A DNA stretch of 64,000 nucleotides from Metabacillus mangrovi (lineage in GTDB: Bacteria; Bacillota; Bacilli; Bacillales; Bacillaceae), in assembly GCF_009711125.1 (NCBI RefSeq), contig NZ_WMIB01000010.1, positions 1 through 64,000 of the forward strand, written 5' to 3'. The first letter of the stretch is position 1. Every line of letters begins with the position of its first letter. Under the pieces are notes generated by a model. It was not told where the DNA came from and searched no databases. It worked only from the letters and a program-made list of their open reading frames with translations. Positions 9,501-17,962 of the stretch are shown here, piece after piece. The position numbers were made by a program, and so were the translations under genes.

Positions 9501-10996
9501 ATATCGCGCTCTTTGATCAGCTCATATAGCGAAGACAGGAGCTGGTCTCTCGTCTGTTCGTTGTAGATCAGCCCCTTGGCACGGGCATGCGGCAGCTGGA
9601 AATGCGGCAGCCATTTCACCCATTGCCATTCATCGTATTCTTTTTCATCAAAAATAAAAACAAAGCGCAGATCATGGTAGCTGTGAAAAAAGGCAAGCTG
9701 GCCGATGAGCTGGTGCAGCTCCTTTTTGACCGTTTTTTCTTTTCCGATCAACCCCATCGCTCCTGTGCTCAAGTTTACAGGGATCGGAACAGGCCCTACT
9801 TCTTTATACGCTTTTTCAAGGGCTTGGGACTGTTCGAGCAGGTCGTCAATTTCCCGGTTGGCCAGATCGCTGCTGCTTAAAGACACAGTATAGCTTGACG
9901 GACTGTTTCCATGCCCGATGCGCAGCTGAAGGAAATCAGCGCTGTCCAGCGTCCGCTCCCAGATGCGGTCGGAGATATCCTGTGTCATGTATTTCATTTT
10001 TTCAAAGGAAGGAAAATGATAGCGAAGCACTTTTTTCTGTTCTTCCGCAAGCTCCTGAAGCTCGGTGCGGGAACGCTCCAAATAGGCTTTATAGACTCTT
10101 ACGCGGCGTTCTTCGCGTTTCTTTCTCTGCTTGCGGTCCTTGAAATACTGGGTTGTGGAAGTGATCAGGGTCATGGAAAACATGGCAACCGTAATGATAA
10201 TAAAGATTCCCCGCGGCTGAACAAGGGCAACGATCCCCATCAGGATCAGCATGACGAGAGGAGGAAGAATGATAAGCCACAGACCCCGGTTGTTATCCTC
10301 CGACTCCTGCGCCGGCATGTTCAGGTTTACTTTTTTGTCGGGCAGCTCGTAGATCATCCGCGGTGTCCGCCGGTAAACCGGGTATTTCTTTTTCATTTCA
10401 CTCTCAGGCTTTTCGACCGGAGGAAGGGACGTCTTGAATTCTTCCAGGTCTTTAATGGAGAGAACATCGTCATCTGCCAGGGTGATCGTCATGAAGCCCC
10501 ACATTAAAATATCCCCGGTCTGCACCTCCGTTTTTCCTGATACACGGTGGCCGTTTTTATAAAGACGCTTGCTCCCGGATTCCAAGTGCCAGCTGTTTTT
10601 CCCTTTAACAAGCCGGAACCACCCGTCTGCTGCCGGGTTGGCACTGGACACATGGCCATCTTCTCCGGAAAAGAGAATTTCTTTTTCATAGCCTGTAAAC
10701 AGGGACCTTGCCTTCCTTAGTTCAGGAGTGAGGCACACCACAAGCGTCTGGCCCTGATCCTCCCAAACGAACGATCCTTTTTCCGCAAGGCTCCCTTTCA
10801 CATCCCCGTTCACCGCAATGGAAAAGCCGGTTCCATTTTCCTCTCTTGAGAGCTCCAGCGCACCGGATGCAAACGGAAAAGACCGGACCGTAACCGTGTC
10901 ACTGTAATCAGGTCCAATTGTCAGAGAGCGGGTTGTCGAATCCGGAATGTGATATGGCTGATAAGTCCGCTGATAAAAGACCCATAAAGTGGCCAT
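6530..10996 (-). CDS. essC: Type VII secretion ATPase EssC/YukBA
   Basis: Motor of the type VII system, 1488 aa, with the two B. subtilis pieces (YukA/YukB) as one uninterrupted frame. The order is an N-terminal FHA region (about 1-185), two membrane helices (about 235-267), then three FtsK/SpoIIIE ATPase modules. The P-loops are GTTGSGKS near residue 679, GSSGYGKS near 1005 and GQSQKGKT near 1289. Module 1 keeps a full Walker B (LFLISDE); modules 2 and 3 show VDN and IDG at that place, so only module 1 looks fully catalytic, as known for EssC/EccC. The ATG at 10996 is preferred over an upstream TTG because AAGGAGG sits 9 bases before it. It hydrolyses ATP to drive export of WXG100-type substrates. 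Confidence 0.95.
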   Translation of the reverse strand: MATLWVFYQRTYQPYHIPDSTTRSLTIGPDYSDTVTVRSFPFASGALELSREENGTGFSIAVNGDVKGSLAEKGSFVWEDQGQTLVVCLTPELRKARSLFTGYEKEILFSGEDGHVSSANPAADGWFRLVKGKNSWHLESGSKRLYKNGHRVSGKTEVQTGDILMWGFMTITLADDDVLSIKDLEEFKTSLPPVEKPESEMKKKYPVYRRTPRMIYELPDKKVNLNMPAQESEDNNRGLWLIILPPLVMLILMGIVALVQPRGIFIIITVAMFSMTLITSTTQYFKDRKQRKKREERRVRVYKAYLERSRTELQELAEEQKKVLRYHFPSFEKMKYMTQDISDRIWERTLDSADFLQLRIGHGNSPSSYTVSLSSSDLANREIDDLLEQSQALEKAYKEVGPVPIPVNLSTGAMGLIGKEKTVKKELHQLIGQLAFFHSYHDLRFVFIFDEKEYDEWQWVKWLPHFQLPHARAKGLIYNEQTRDQLLSSLYELIKERDIQKDEKGIFFSPQIVFIVTNQQLIADHIILEYLEAENKHLGISSIFAAENKESLTEHIHTLVRYINEKEGDILIQEKRAVQIPFNLDQHTLETNETFARTLRTLDHQMGMSNSIPNSVSFLGMFQAKEVDELPIEQNWLTKESAKSLAVPIGLKGKEDIVELNLHEKAHGPHGLLAGTTGSGKSEFLQTYILSMAAHFHPHEVAFLLIDYKGGGMAQPFKNMPHLLGVITNIEGSKNFSARALASIKSELKRRQRLFDQYLVNHINDYTKLYKKGEASDPLPHLFLISDEFAELKSEEPEFIRELVSAARIGRSLGVHLILATQKPGGVIDNQIWSNARFRVALKVQDATDSKEILKNGDAAAITVTGRGYLQVGNNEVYELFQSAWSGAPYNEETSEGEDEVALVTDLGFIPLSDVSGTGERKRDSQSEIEVIVDKIEQTQKKMGIKKLPSPWLPPLEERISRIPHMSAEEGEVVMGIIDEPEKQSQTPFHYQLVDDGSIGIFGSSGYGKSTTAITLLMGMATKLTPEELNLYILDFGNGALLPLRQLPHTADYFLVDQSRKLEKFLIILKGELSRRKKLFQQQEVSSIKMYNSLSEEKLPIVFITVDNFDIIKDEMYDFETELNQILRDGQSLGVYMMLTATRSNSVRHAIMSNLKTKIAHYMLDSSDLYGIVGRPPYAMEAMPGRAFIKKDQTYFAQMLLPADGANDFEVLDQLKEDIQMLVEKYSGYNRPKPVPMLPSELSTITFSQYMDGNQRPGIIPIGLHEEEVQPVNLNLLKNRHCLIIGQSQKGKTNVIKVIVNTAMSQSDERIALFDSIDRGLSSYATEEKVAYLESKESMLDWLDKAEETMAAREQLYMEAVNTGKAGEVAFAPILLVIDGYARFIQTADATVQDRIVKAMKNYSHLGFNIIASGSSNEISKGYDTLTSEMKQVRQGIILMKKSEQTILNLPYDRKEEEIHAGFGYYAENGRATKIQIPLSTIERKIYS

Positions 10997-11060
10997 GTGC
11001 AATTGCCTCCTTGTTCTGTTGCGAATAGAAGGTCCGCCTCTTTAGGAGGGGACCATTTGA

Positions 11061-12404
11061 TTAATTGGCTTTCGGCTCTGCCGGCTTGTCCTGCTGTTTT
11101 TGCTTAGCTTCCTCGGCTTTCTTTTTCGCTTCTTCTGCCTGTTTCTTTGCAGCTTCCGCCTGTTCCTGTTCTTTCTGCTCTGCATTTTGAACTTGTTCTA
11201 ACGCTTCTTGTCTCGCTTCTTCAACCTCTTCACTCTCTGCCCGTTCCTCATCAAGCGCTTCTTTCAGATCGTTGTATTCCTTATCCAAATCAGCGACTTT
11301 CTGCCGTTTTTCTTCACTGTCCAGTTTACTGTCAGCCTGAAGCGTTTCCCTGTGGCTGATCAGTGCTGCCATGATCGAGAAGCGGTCCTCGAGTTCCCTG
11401 GCGATTTCCAGTGCCCGTTCACTCTCTCCGCGGCCCATCCGGATCCAGTAATCAAAATACCGCTTATCCGTCTGGAGAGTCAGATCGCTCCGCACTTTCT
11501 TCTTCGTATCCCCGAGAAGAAAATCCCCTGTCACGATATAAGAGTGGGCAAGCTGATACTGAACGATGGACTGCATATCTTCCACTTTGTATTTTTCCAG
11601 TTCATTGATGACATCACTGAAATTGTTCTTCTGGTAGTACTCACTGCTCCGGATAAATGCCTCAGCCCGCGGCTGCAGGAAAAATACAGAGAAAGCCGTA
11701 TAGATGATTGCAGGAATCAAAAGGGCGAGCAGCCCGATGCCGACGTAACGGAAGGTCTTCCATTTCTTTTGCGGAATATGTACTTGCGCCCGTTCGCGTT
11801 CTTCAAGTTTCTCAATCTTCCTGCTGATCAGCGCGGTCAGCTGTTCCGTTGTTTCTGTATCAAATATTTCCTTTACTAGAGGTGAAATCTGGAGGGTGGT
11901 ATGAAATTTGATGTATTGTTCAAAACTGAATTTCTCATCTACTGCGGCTGCGATGACGGCCCGCACTTCATGCCAGATCCGCTCTTCATCCTGCTCATAA
12001 GGCGGCAGGCTTTCTTTCACCCCGTAATGGAGGAAAACAGGGGCAAGCCCTTTTGTCAGCACCATGTTATCCGGGGCAACGATCAGATGCACCCGCGGAT
12101 AGGAGTGCGCGCGGACTCTCTCCACTAAATGATGGGCGAATACCCAGCGGCTGTGCCGGTCCTTTTTATGCAGCGCTTCAAACGTTTGATAGGACTCCTT
12201 TGGCTTGATCAGAATCAGGAGTTCATCCTCGATCATACTGATCTTGCGCTCAATATCCGGATCGATGTTTTCCAGCATGGCGATTTCAAGCTGGTCATCC
12301 AGTTTGATTTTCTCCTGCTGAAAACGGAAGTTCCACTCATTATTTTCTTTTGTGATTGTGCATTCCAGCTGCTGTTCCAAATAATCGGGATGTTTTTCTG
12401 CCAT
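11061..12404 (-). CDS. yukC: Type VII secretion protein EssB/YukC
   Basis: Membrane pseudokinase-like subunit, 447 aa. The cytoplasmic N-terminal part (about 1-210) is followed by one membrane helix at about 215-238 (YVGIGLLALLIPAII), then an extracytoplasmic domain beginning SSEYYQKNNFSDVI. The C-terminal 75 residues are a highly charged Glu/Lys/Ala stretch with repeated AEEAKKKAEEAK, probably helical. EssB bridges the membrane and binds EssC and EsaA in characterised systems. The start has GGAG at a good distance. It lies 14 bases after yukD and 64 bases before essC. Confidence 0.92.
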   Translation of the reverse strand: MAEKHPDYLEQQLECTITKENNEWNFRFQQEKIKLDDQLEIAMLENIDPDIERKISMIEDELLILIKPKESYQTFEALHKKDRHSRWVFAHHLVERVRAHSYPRVHLIVAPDNMVLTKGLAPVFLHYGVKESLPPYEQDEERIWHEVRAVIAAAVDEKFSFEQYIKFHTTLQISPLVKEIFDTETTEQLTALISRKIEKLEERERAQVHIPQKKWKTFRYVGIGLLALLIPAIIYTAFSVFFLQPRAEAFIRSSEYYQKNNFSDVINELEKYKVEDMQSIVQYQLAHSYIVTGDFLLGDTKKKVRSDLTLQTDKRYFDYWIRMGRGESERALEIARELEDRFSIMAALISHRETLQADSKLDSEEKRQKVADLDKEYNDLKEALDEERAESEEVEEARQEALEQVQNAEQKEQEQAEAAKKQAEEAKKKAEEAKQKQQDKPAEPKAN

Positions 12405-12418
12405 GTGTTCCGGCTCCT

Positions 12419-12658
12419 TTAGAGAATTTCAAGTCGGTCTCCAGTCATAATGCCGCTCGTTCCAAGCTGAAGGTCTCCGGGGATGACCATCTCTTTATTC
12501 GGAACGCGCACCCAATGCCCTTCTCGAGGTGGGTCAGAAATGCATTTAGCCTGCCAGACAATATCGATCAGCTTCTTAACTGAATGATAGTCTGATAGGC
12601 GAAGATCAAATACTTCTCCGGTATAATTTTTCAAGTCTACTGTCACTTCAATATACAT
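12419..12658 (-). CDS. yukD: Ubiquitin-like type VII protein EsaB/YukD
   Basis: Small cytosolic protein of 79 aa with the beta-grasp ubiquitin-like pattern of YukD: an initial MYIEVTVDLKNYTG strand-turn, the central LRLSDYHSVKKLID and the C-terminal GDLQLGTSGIMTGDRLEIL. It lacks the C-terminal Gly-Gly of ubiquitin, as other YukD proteins do, so it is not a conjugation tag. The start is ATG at 12658 with GAGGTG upstream. It is the second gene of the operon, after a hairpin that separates it from yukE. Confidence 0.9.
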   Translation of the reverse strand: MYIEVTVDLKNYTGEVFDLRLSDYHSVKKLIDIVWQAKCISDPPREGHWVRVPNKEMVIPGDLQLGTSGIMTGDRLEIL

Positions 12659-12680
12659 GCCTTTTCACCTCAGGAATTAA

Positions 12681-12718
12681 AGAAGCGCCATAATCCGCGA
12701 AGAATATGGCGCTCTTCT
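12681..12718 (-). promoter_or_regulatory. Intercistronic hairpin between yukE and yukD
   Basis: Reading leftwards, a GCGCCATA/TATGGCGC stem extended by AGAAG/TTCT is followed only by a weak T-rich tract. It may stabilise the yukE message or partly terminate it, which would let yukE be made in excess over the machine genes. Confidence 0.65.
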
Positions 12719-12745
12719 AGCGTCTTTGCTGGATTGCGGACGGAA

Positions 12746-13039
12746 TCAGCCGCGGATTTGGCCGGCGATATCCTGGTCAGCCTGTTGAAGCGCCTGTCCA
12801 GTTTTAGTTAGCTGCTCACTTACTTCTGCAAGCATAACTTCCATTTTTTGAACGGATGGACGAAGCTCTTCCCACTGAGTAGCGAAAGCATCGCTTGCAG
12901 AACCTTTCCAAAGTTCCTGAAGCTCTTGCATCTTCGTGTTCAAACGTCCGATTTGCTGATGTACATTTTCGCTCTCTGCTTTGTAATCATTTGCTTTCGT
13001 GTAAAGCTCTTCCGGTGTTACTTTGATTAGTTGTGACAT
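12746..13039 (-). CDS. yukE: WXG100 family type VII secretion substrate YukE/EsxA
   Basis: Helical-hairpin secreted protein of 97 aa with the WXG turn at residues 44-46 (ELWKGSASDAF) between two amphipathic helices, which is the hallmark of the WXG100 family. It ends DQDIAGQIRG, close to what I recall of B. subtilis YukE, and likewise has no clear YxxxD/E signal. Such proteins leave as dimers through the EssC machine. It is the first gene of the operon. The start ATG at 13039 is preceded by AGGGAG. A long AT-rich leader with a sigmaA-like promoter lies upstream. Confidence 0.95.
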   Translation of the reverse strand: MSQLIKVTPEELYTKANDYKAESENVHQQIGRLNTKMQELQELWKGSASDAFATQWEELRPSVQKMEVMLAEVSEQLTKTGQALQQADQDIAGQIRG

Positions 13040-13072
13040 TTCTCAACATCTCCCTTACCTGAATTTACTTTA

Positions 13073-13102
13073 ATTGTAAAATGTATCACTATCTAATTTC
13101 AA
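13073..13102 (-). promoter_or_regulatory. Candidate sigmaA promoter of the yuk (type VII) operon
   Basis: On the minus strand TTGAAA (13097-13102), an 18-bp spacer and TACAAT (13073-13078), about 34 bases before the yukE start. The surrounding 13040-13270 is strongly AT-rich and contains no gene; it may hold further regulatory sites. Confidence 0.6.
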
Positions 13103-13402
13103 TTAATACTTAGAAATTAGTAGTAAATTGGTTAATTCTATCTACTTATACCCGAAATTGGAAACGATAAACCATTTATAAAAGTGATTTTTTTCTCATT
13201 TCATATTTTATTTCTAAAACTATGGGGCTATTTCGACAGAAAATTTAGATATTACTAGATATTGAGATTGTGACAGAGGGATTACGGATTGGTTGAAATT
13301 GTTATGGGATTGTTATATTTGAGTGTGATAGGCAGGGGATGGGATGGGTGTGATAGGCGGGGTTGCTACTGTTATTGATGGGATTGCTGCTGGCCTACTG
13401 GG

Positions 13403-13658
13403 GGGGTCAGTCCCGCTCTGCTTTAATGCATGTGGGGACAGAGACTTGAGGATGGAATTCGTTGGGGCAGAAGGGATTGCAGAGTCGGTGCCGGAGCTTT
13501 AGTCTGGTAGAGAATGTGGGGACTGGCACGGTGCCAGTCCCCGGTTGCTTTAACGCAGCGGGGGACAGAGGCACGACTGCAGGAGCCCTTGCCCAGCAAG
13601 GGATTGCAGAGGCGGTGCCGGAGCTTTTGTTCGGTAGAGAAGTGAGGGTCAGACACCA
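13403..13658 (+). repeat. REP cassette R1-c
   Basis: R1 copy with palindromic core at 13518-13542, left end GGGGTCAGTCCCGC and right end AGGGTCAGACACC. It lies between the yuk operon promoter region and the chemoreceptor gene. The stretch 13270-13402 before it is G-rich with short GGGAT/TGATAGGC repeats and no gene. Confidence 0.85.
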
Positions 13659-13697
13659 GCAGCCCGCATGCAGTGCGGTCAGTGCGCCGCTCCCCCA

Positions 13698-13729
13698 CAA
13701 AAAAAAGAGAAGGATCCCTCCTTCTCTCT
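13698..13729 (-). terminator. Terminator of the chemoreceptor gene
   Basis: Reading leftwards, an AGAGAAGGA/TCCTTCTCT stem is followed by a run of eight T, just after the stop codon. Confidence 0.9.
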
Positions 13730-13736
13730 CCTGCCA

Positions 13737-15701
13737 TTATTTCATTTTAAACTTCGCCACTTCGTCTTTCAGCTCGCTGGCTAGGCCGGCGAGGCGGGTG
13801 ATGGATTGGCTGATTTCTTCCATTGATGAAAATTGCTGCTGGGCTCCGGCGGCGACTTGTTCGGAGGAGCTGGCGGATTCGGTGGCGATGCTGGCCATTT
13901 CTTCTACCGATGCAGTGACTTCCTGGGAGCTTGCAGACATTTGCTCCGCGGTGGCGGAGACTTCTTCCATTTGTCCGCTTACGTTTTCGACGGCTTGAAG
14001 GATGGTTTGGAAGTTGTCGCCTGTTTCCTTCATTAAGATCAGGCCTTCTGCTGTCTGTGTTTTTTCTGCTTCCATGTGTTCGATCACCAGATCGGTCCGC
14101 TTCTGGATGGAGCGGATGAGCGTGGTGATCTGCTCAGCCGATTGCTTTGAGCCTTCGGCGAGTTTTCGCACTTCGTCTGCCACTACGGCGAAGCCTTTGC
14201 CGTGCTCGCCTGCGCGTGCTGCCTCGATGGCTGCGTTGAGGGCGAGAAGGTTCGTCTGTTCTGAGATGCCTGTGATGACGTCGACAATTTTGTTGATTTC
14301 AGCGGATTTTTCGCCCAGCTCTTTTACGAGACGGGTTGTTTCTTCTACTGAGTGATTGATTTCATCCATTTGTTTCGATGCTTTTTCGATATATACGCGG
14401 CCTTTATGCGTCTGCTCTGCCGCTTCTGTTACGGAGTGGCTGACAGATGCTGCACGTTCTGCGACGTGCTGGACGCCGCTTGCGATTTCCTGGATGGCCT
14501 TTGCTGTTTCTTCCGTGCTTGTCATTTGGGTCTCAGCTCCGTCCGACAGTTCGTCGACGGACTGGGCGATTTCTCTGGTGATGCGGCTGACCTCTACAGA
14601 GTGCTCCTGGACCTCCACGCTCGACGCTGCGAGAGTACTGGAGGATTGCTCGATGTGCGATAAGAGTCCTGTCAGGGAATCGATCATTCTATTAAAGGCC
14701 ATTCCAAGCTGGCCGAGATCGTCTCTTGAGGATACCTGAACTTTTTCCGTCAGATCTCCTCCGCTGACCTTTTCTGCAACACCGGATAGAAGGCGGATCG
14801 GACGGACGATGGAGCGGATGATCAAGAAGTTTAAGATCGTGCCCAGTACAATGAAAATCAGGACGATAATGACCATGTTTACTAAGATGGGAGCGGATTG
14901 TTCTCTGTATTCAGATGTGTCAATGGTGCCGAGCACTTTCCAGCCTGTCTGTTCATTTGTTGTGAAGGCCATCGATTTATCGGCTCCGTTGAAGGTGTAT
15001 TCGAAGGACCCGCTGTCTGATTTGAATACAGGACCGCTGATGCTCTTATCGAGTTTTTCTCCAGGCTTCAGGGTCGGGTGAACAACGATTTTCCCGCTGC
15101 TGTCGAGAATGATGGGATAACCTTTAGTGCCGATTTTCGCCTCATCTGCCGCCTTTGCCACGGCTCCGAGGTCGATATCCATGGCCAGAACCCCTCTGCC
15201 ATCGGATAGGGTATTCGCGATCGTGACCACCATTTTTCCTGATACCGCGTCTTTATAAGGCGGGGTGACAATGGATTCTCCCCCGTCTTTCATCGCTTCT
15301 TTATACCAATCCCGTTCACGGGGATCATAGCCGGATGGAAATTCACTTTTAGGAAAGCTGTACATGGTGCCCTGGTCGGTTCCAATATAGGTGAAGGCGA
15401 CTTCGCTGAAGGCGTTGCTGATATAGCCCAGCCTCTCGTTTAAATAGCGCGTGTCTTCGAACGAGGAGCTGTTGAGTGTCTGGGAAAAGAGTTCAACGAC
15501 ATCGCGTTTGTTTTGAAAGAATTGATCCGTCAGCCCGTTTAGCAGGTCAACCTGGCTTTTCGCTGATGTCTCGATTTGGCTGCGCACTTCTTTTTTTGCT
15601 GAAAAATAGCCGAAGATTCCAATCGAGAGTGCCGGAATCAGCAAAAGGATAGACGTGTAAATGATGAGCCGGTTGCGGATTTTCATATTTTTAAAGATCA
15701 T
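13737..15701 (-). CDS. Methyl-accepting chemotaxis protein with dCache sensor
   Basis: Transmembrane chemoreceptor of 654 aa. The first helix is at about residues 12-34, followed by an extracytoplasmic double-Cache domain ([12 protein letters not shown] is the typical dCache ligand-pocket motif), a second helix at about 270-297, a HAMP domain to about 350 and a long signalling coiled coil. The conserved tip [19 protein letters not shown] sits near 480-498, where CheA/CheW bind. The dCache motif suggests an amino acid or similar small ligand, but the ligand cannot be read from the sequence. The start ATG at 15701 has GGAGG six bases upstream. It is monocistronic, with its own terminator. Confidence 0.93.
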   Translation of the reverse strand: MIFKNMKIRNRLIIYTSILLLIPALSIGIFGYFSAKKEVRSQIETSAKSQVDLLNGLTDQFFQNKRDVVELFSQTLNSSSFEDTRYLNERLGYISNAFSEVAFTYIGTDQGTMYSFPKSEFPSGYDPRERDWYKEAMKDGGESIVTPPYKDAVSGKMVVTIANTLSDGRGVLAMDIDLGAVAKAADEAKIGTKGYPIILDSSGKIVVHPTLKPGEKLDKSISGPVFKSDSGSFEYTFNGADKSMAFTTNEQTGWKVLGTIDTSEYREQSAPILVNMVIIVLIFIVLGTILNFLIIRSIVRPIRLLSGVAEKVSGGDLTEKVQVSSRDDLGQLGMAFNRMIDSLTGLLSHIEQSSSTLAASSVEVQEHSVEVSRITREIAQSVDELSDGAETQMTSTEETAKAIQEIASGVQHVAERAASVSHSVTEAAEQTHKGRVYIEKASKQMDEINHSVEETTRLVKELGEKSAEINKIVDVITGISEQTNLLALNAAIEAARAGEHGKGFAVVADEVRKLAEGSKQSAEQITTLIRSIQKRTDLVIEHMEAEKTQTAEGLILMKETGDNFQTILQAVENVSGQMEEVSATAEQMSASSQEVTASVEEMASIATESASSSEQVAAGAQQQFSSMEEISQSITRLAGLASELKDEVAKFKMK

Positions 15702-15791
15702 AGCATGCCTCCGTAATAATGTAGGTTACATGCTATGTATCGACATTTAATGACAAAAATGAAGCCGGATATCCTTGATATCCTGCTCTTT

Positions 15792-16409
15792 TTAGCTTTG
15801 TTTGAACTTTTTTCTCCTTTTTACGTACCAGACGATGATCATTACGAGCAGAACCGCAAGCACTGCGTAGATGATGTTGGAATAGATGCTCATGTATTCT
15901 CCGATTTTAGGCCATGCTTCACCGAGCTTTGCCCCGAGAGAGACGAGGAGGATATTCCAAATCAAGGTTCCGAGCGTTGTAAAGAGGAGGAAAAGCCATA
16001 CATTCATATTGGACATGCCGGCTGGAATCGAGATGACACTGCGGACGAACGGCACCATCCGGCAGAAAAACACTGTCCATTTTCCGTATTTATCAAACCA
16101 GGCGTCTCCCCGGTGAATTTCCTTTTTGGATACAAGAAGGATATGTCCCCACTTGTCCACAAATTTCTCGAGCTGTTCGACATCGAGCAGTCTGCCGACA
16201 TAATAAAGAATCAGGGCGCCGAGCACCGATCCCGCTGTAGCAGCGAGAATGACCCCCACAAGCGTCAGATTTGAGGTAGTCGTCATAAAGCCTCCGAACG
16301 GCAAAATGACCTCAGATGGAATCGGAGGAAACACATTCTCCAGGGCGATCATTAAAAAGATCCCAAAATATCCGTACTGCTCCATAAATTGCGTAATCCA
16401 ATTTTCCAT
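15792..16409 (-). CDS. DedA family membrane protein (YngC-like)
   Basis: Integral membrane protein of 205 aa with the DedA/VTT signature: an N-terminal ENVFPPIPSEVILPFGG re-entrant motif, and GKWTVFFCRMVPFVRSVISIPAGMSNM with the conserved Arg pair. Four to five membrane helices and a basic C-terminus (VKRRKKFKQS) are visible. DedA proteins are linked to membrane-potential homeostasis and to recycling of undecaprenyl phosphate or other lipid carriers across the membrane. GGAGG lies 12 bases before the ATG. It stands alone between the chemoreceptor and a repeat island. Confidence 0.88.
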   Translation of the reverse strand: MENWITQFMEQYGYFGIFLMIALENVFPPIPSEVILPFGGFMTTTSNLTLVGVILAATAGSVLGALILYYVGRLLDVEQLEKFVDKWGHILLVSKKEIHRGDAWFDKYGKWTVFFCRMVPFVRSVISIPAGMSNMNVWLFLLFTTLGTLIWNILLVSLGAKLGEAWPKIGEYMSIYSNIIYAVLAVLLVMIIVWYVKRRKKFKQS

Positions 16410-16583
16410 TGTTTATCTGCGCCTCCTGTTTCGATCTAAACCGTGCCCGAAACCATTTGTACGGATGAGAGGTAAAAAGGTTTCGCTTTATCAATAAAAG
16501 AGTTCCCGAAATTGCGGAGGGGCAAACTTGTGATGCAAATTTGCCCTGATGGATTAAATAGCTAGATCTTCCTTTGGTCTGTA

Positions 16584-16829
16584 CTCTGTTAGTAGCGGTG
16601 TCTGGCCTTTGCCCTATACTATGATAGCGGCGGTGTCTGGCCTTTGCTCTGTACTCTGATAGCGGCGGTGTCTGGCCTTTGGCCTGTACTCTGATAGCGG
16701 CGGTGTCTGACCTTTGCTCTGTACTCTGATAGCGGCGGTGTCTGACCTTTGCTCTGTACTCTGATAGCGGCGGTGTCTGGCCTTTGGCCTGTACTCTGAT
16801 AGCCGCGGTGTCTGACCCTCACTCTGCTA
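16584..16829. repeat. 35-bp tandem repeat, seven units
   Basis: Units begin at 16584, 16619, 16654, 16689, 16724, 16759 and 16794, exactly 35 bp apart. Each begins CTCTGATAGCGGCGGTGTCT and continues with GRCCTTTG. The last unit runs directly into REP cassette R1-d, and the unit contains GGTGTCTGACC, the terminal phrase of that cassette. The array therefore looks like an amplification of a REP end. No gene is supported in 16410-17385. Confidence 0.9.
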
Positions 16830-17062
16830 AAGGGATAAAGCTCCGGCACCGAATCCCGGATCCACTGCTGCGCAAGGGTTTGCGAATGCAAGCCTCTGTC
16901 CCCTGCTGCATTAAAGCAGCAGGGGACTGGCACCGTGCCAGTCCCCACATTCTCTGCCGTACTAAAGCTCCGGCACCATGTTCGGAAAACTTTGCGTCAC
17001 AAGGGCTTGCAGCGGTGAGTCTCTGTCCCCGCATGCGTTAAAGCAGAGCGGGACTGACCCCG
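16807..17062 (-). repeat. REP cassette R1-d (inverse orientation)
   Basis: R1 copy on the minus strand with palindromic core at 16922-16946. It is bordered on the left by the 35-bp array and on the right by the 52-bp array. Confidence 0.85.
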
Positions 17063-17079
17063 CATTTTCCGTTTCCATG

Positions 17080-17287
17080 CCCTGTACTCTGTTAGCGTCG
17101 GTATCTGACCCCGCATTTTCTGTTTTCCATGCCCTGTACTCACTTAACGGCGGAACTGGCCCCGCATTTTCCATTTTCCATGCCCTGTACTCTGTTAACG
17201 GCGGTTTTTGCCCCCGCATTTTCCATTTTCCATGCCCTGTACTCTGTTAACGGCGGTTTTTGCCCCCGCATTTTCCATTTTCCAAAG
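17080..17287. repeat. 51-52 bp tandem repeat, four units
   Basis: Units begin near 17080, 17132, 17183 and 17235 with CCCTGTACTC and end in GCATTTTCCATTTTCCATG. The phrase CTGACCCCGC in the first unit matches the outer end of REP cassette R1-d, so this array too seems to have grown out of a REP boundary. Confidence 0.85.
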
Positions 17288-17385
17288 ATGAAAAAAACCA
17301 GCCCGAGTTCAGCTGGCATAAAATGAGGGTATCGGAGGAGGTTTTGGGATTTTCTCTATGAAGGGTTGTTGGGGTGAGGCGGGTT

Positions 17386-17733
17386 TTAGGATTCCTGTTC
17401 GGCGAGCTCGCGGGGTTTGCCGCTCATGAAGCGGACGGAATCGGCGACGACTTCAGTGACATAGACCATGCGGCGCTCTGCATTTTCGTATTTGCGGGAT
17501 TGGATTCGGCCGGTAACGCCGACGATCGAGCCTTTTTGGCAGTAGTTGGCGGTGTTTTCTGCGGTTCTTCTCCAAAGGGTGCAGTTGACGAAGTCTGTTT
17601 CAATTTCGCCTGCTTGGTTTTTGAAGTTGCGGCTGACGGCCAGGGTAATGTAGGCGACCGGTGCACCATCCTTTGTATAACGGATTTCCGGATCTTTTGT
17701 GAGGCGTCCGACAAGCGTAACGTGGTTGATCAA
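17386..17733 (-). CDS. ssbB: Single-stranded DNA-binding protein SsbB (competence type)
   Basis: OB-fold ssDNA-binding protein of 115 aa lacking the acidic C-terminal tail of SsbA (it ends PRELAEQES), the short form typical of SsbB. Motifs are NHVTLVGRLTKDPEIRYT at the start and FVNCTLWRRTAENTANYCQKGS. SsbB protects incoming DNA during transformation. The start is a TTG at 17733 with AAAGGAG about 8 bases upstream; a longer upstream frame is open but has no such signal and no family match. It is divergent from ywpF, as in B. subtilis. A GAAAATGAGTTTTC palindrome at about 17803-17816 resembles half of a ComK site, but spacing is not convincing. Confidence 0.92.
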   Translation of the reverse strand: MINHVTLVGRLTKDPEIRYTKDGAPVAYITLAVSRNFKNQAGEIETDFVNCTLWRRTAENTANYCQKGSIVGVTGRIQSRKYENAERRMVYVTEVVADSVRFMSGKPRELAEQES

Positions 17734-17915
17734 GTGAGGATTCTCCTTTCTGGTGGATTCTTCCGTATTGTACCGGATTCTTTCTCTGAGGAAAAATAAG
17801 GGAAAATGAGTTTTCGCGGGGGAATTTGTTCGATATGGGTCCGAAGCGGGAAGAACCTGCTGTTTCGGGAATCCATTTTTCAATTTTGGCAAAAGCTAAG
17901 AAAAACTTTGGCCTG

Positions 17916-17924
17916 TGTTATAAT
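17916..17924 (+). promoter_or_regulatory. Extended -10 promoter of ywpF
   Basis: TGTTATAAT (TGn extension plus perfect -10) lies about 38 bases before the ywpF start. No good -35 box at 17 bp was found, as is common for extended -10 promoters. Confidence 0.6.
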
Positions 17925-17962
17925 AGTAAAAACAACTGGAAAACAATGCGGAGGTGGAAGAG

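Noticed and set aside
12746-13039. Missing YxxxD/E export signal in YukE as an anomaly
   Set aside because: As I recall, B. subtilis YukE has the same kind of end (DQDIANQIRG), so it is normal for this branch.
17760-17900. ComK box before ssbB
   Set aside because: GAAAATGAGTTTTC has the right look but a 4-bp gap in place of 5, and no second box at 8 or 18 bp was found.
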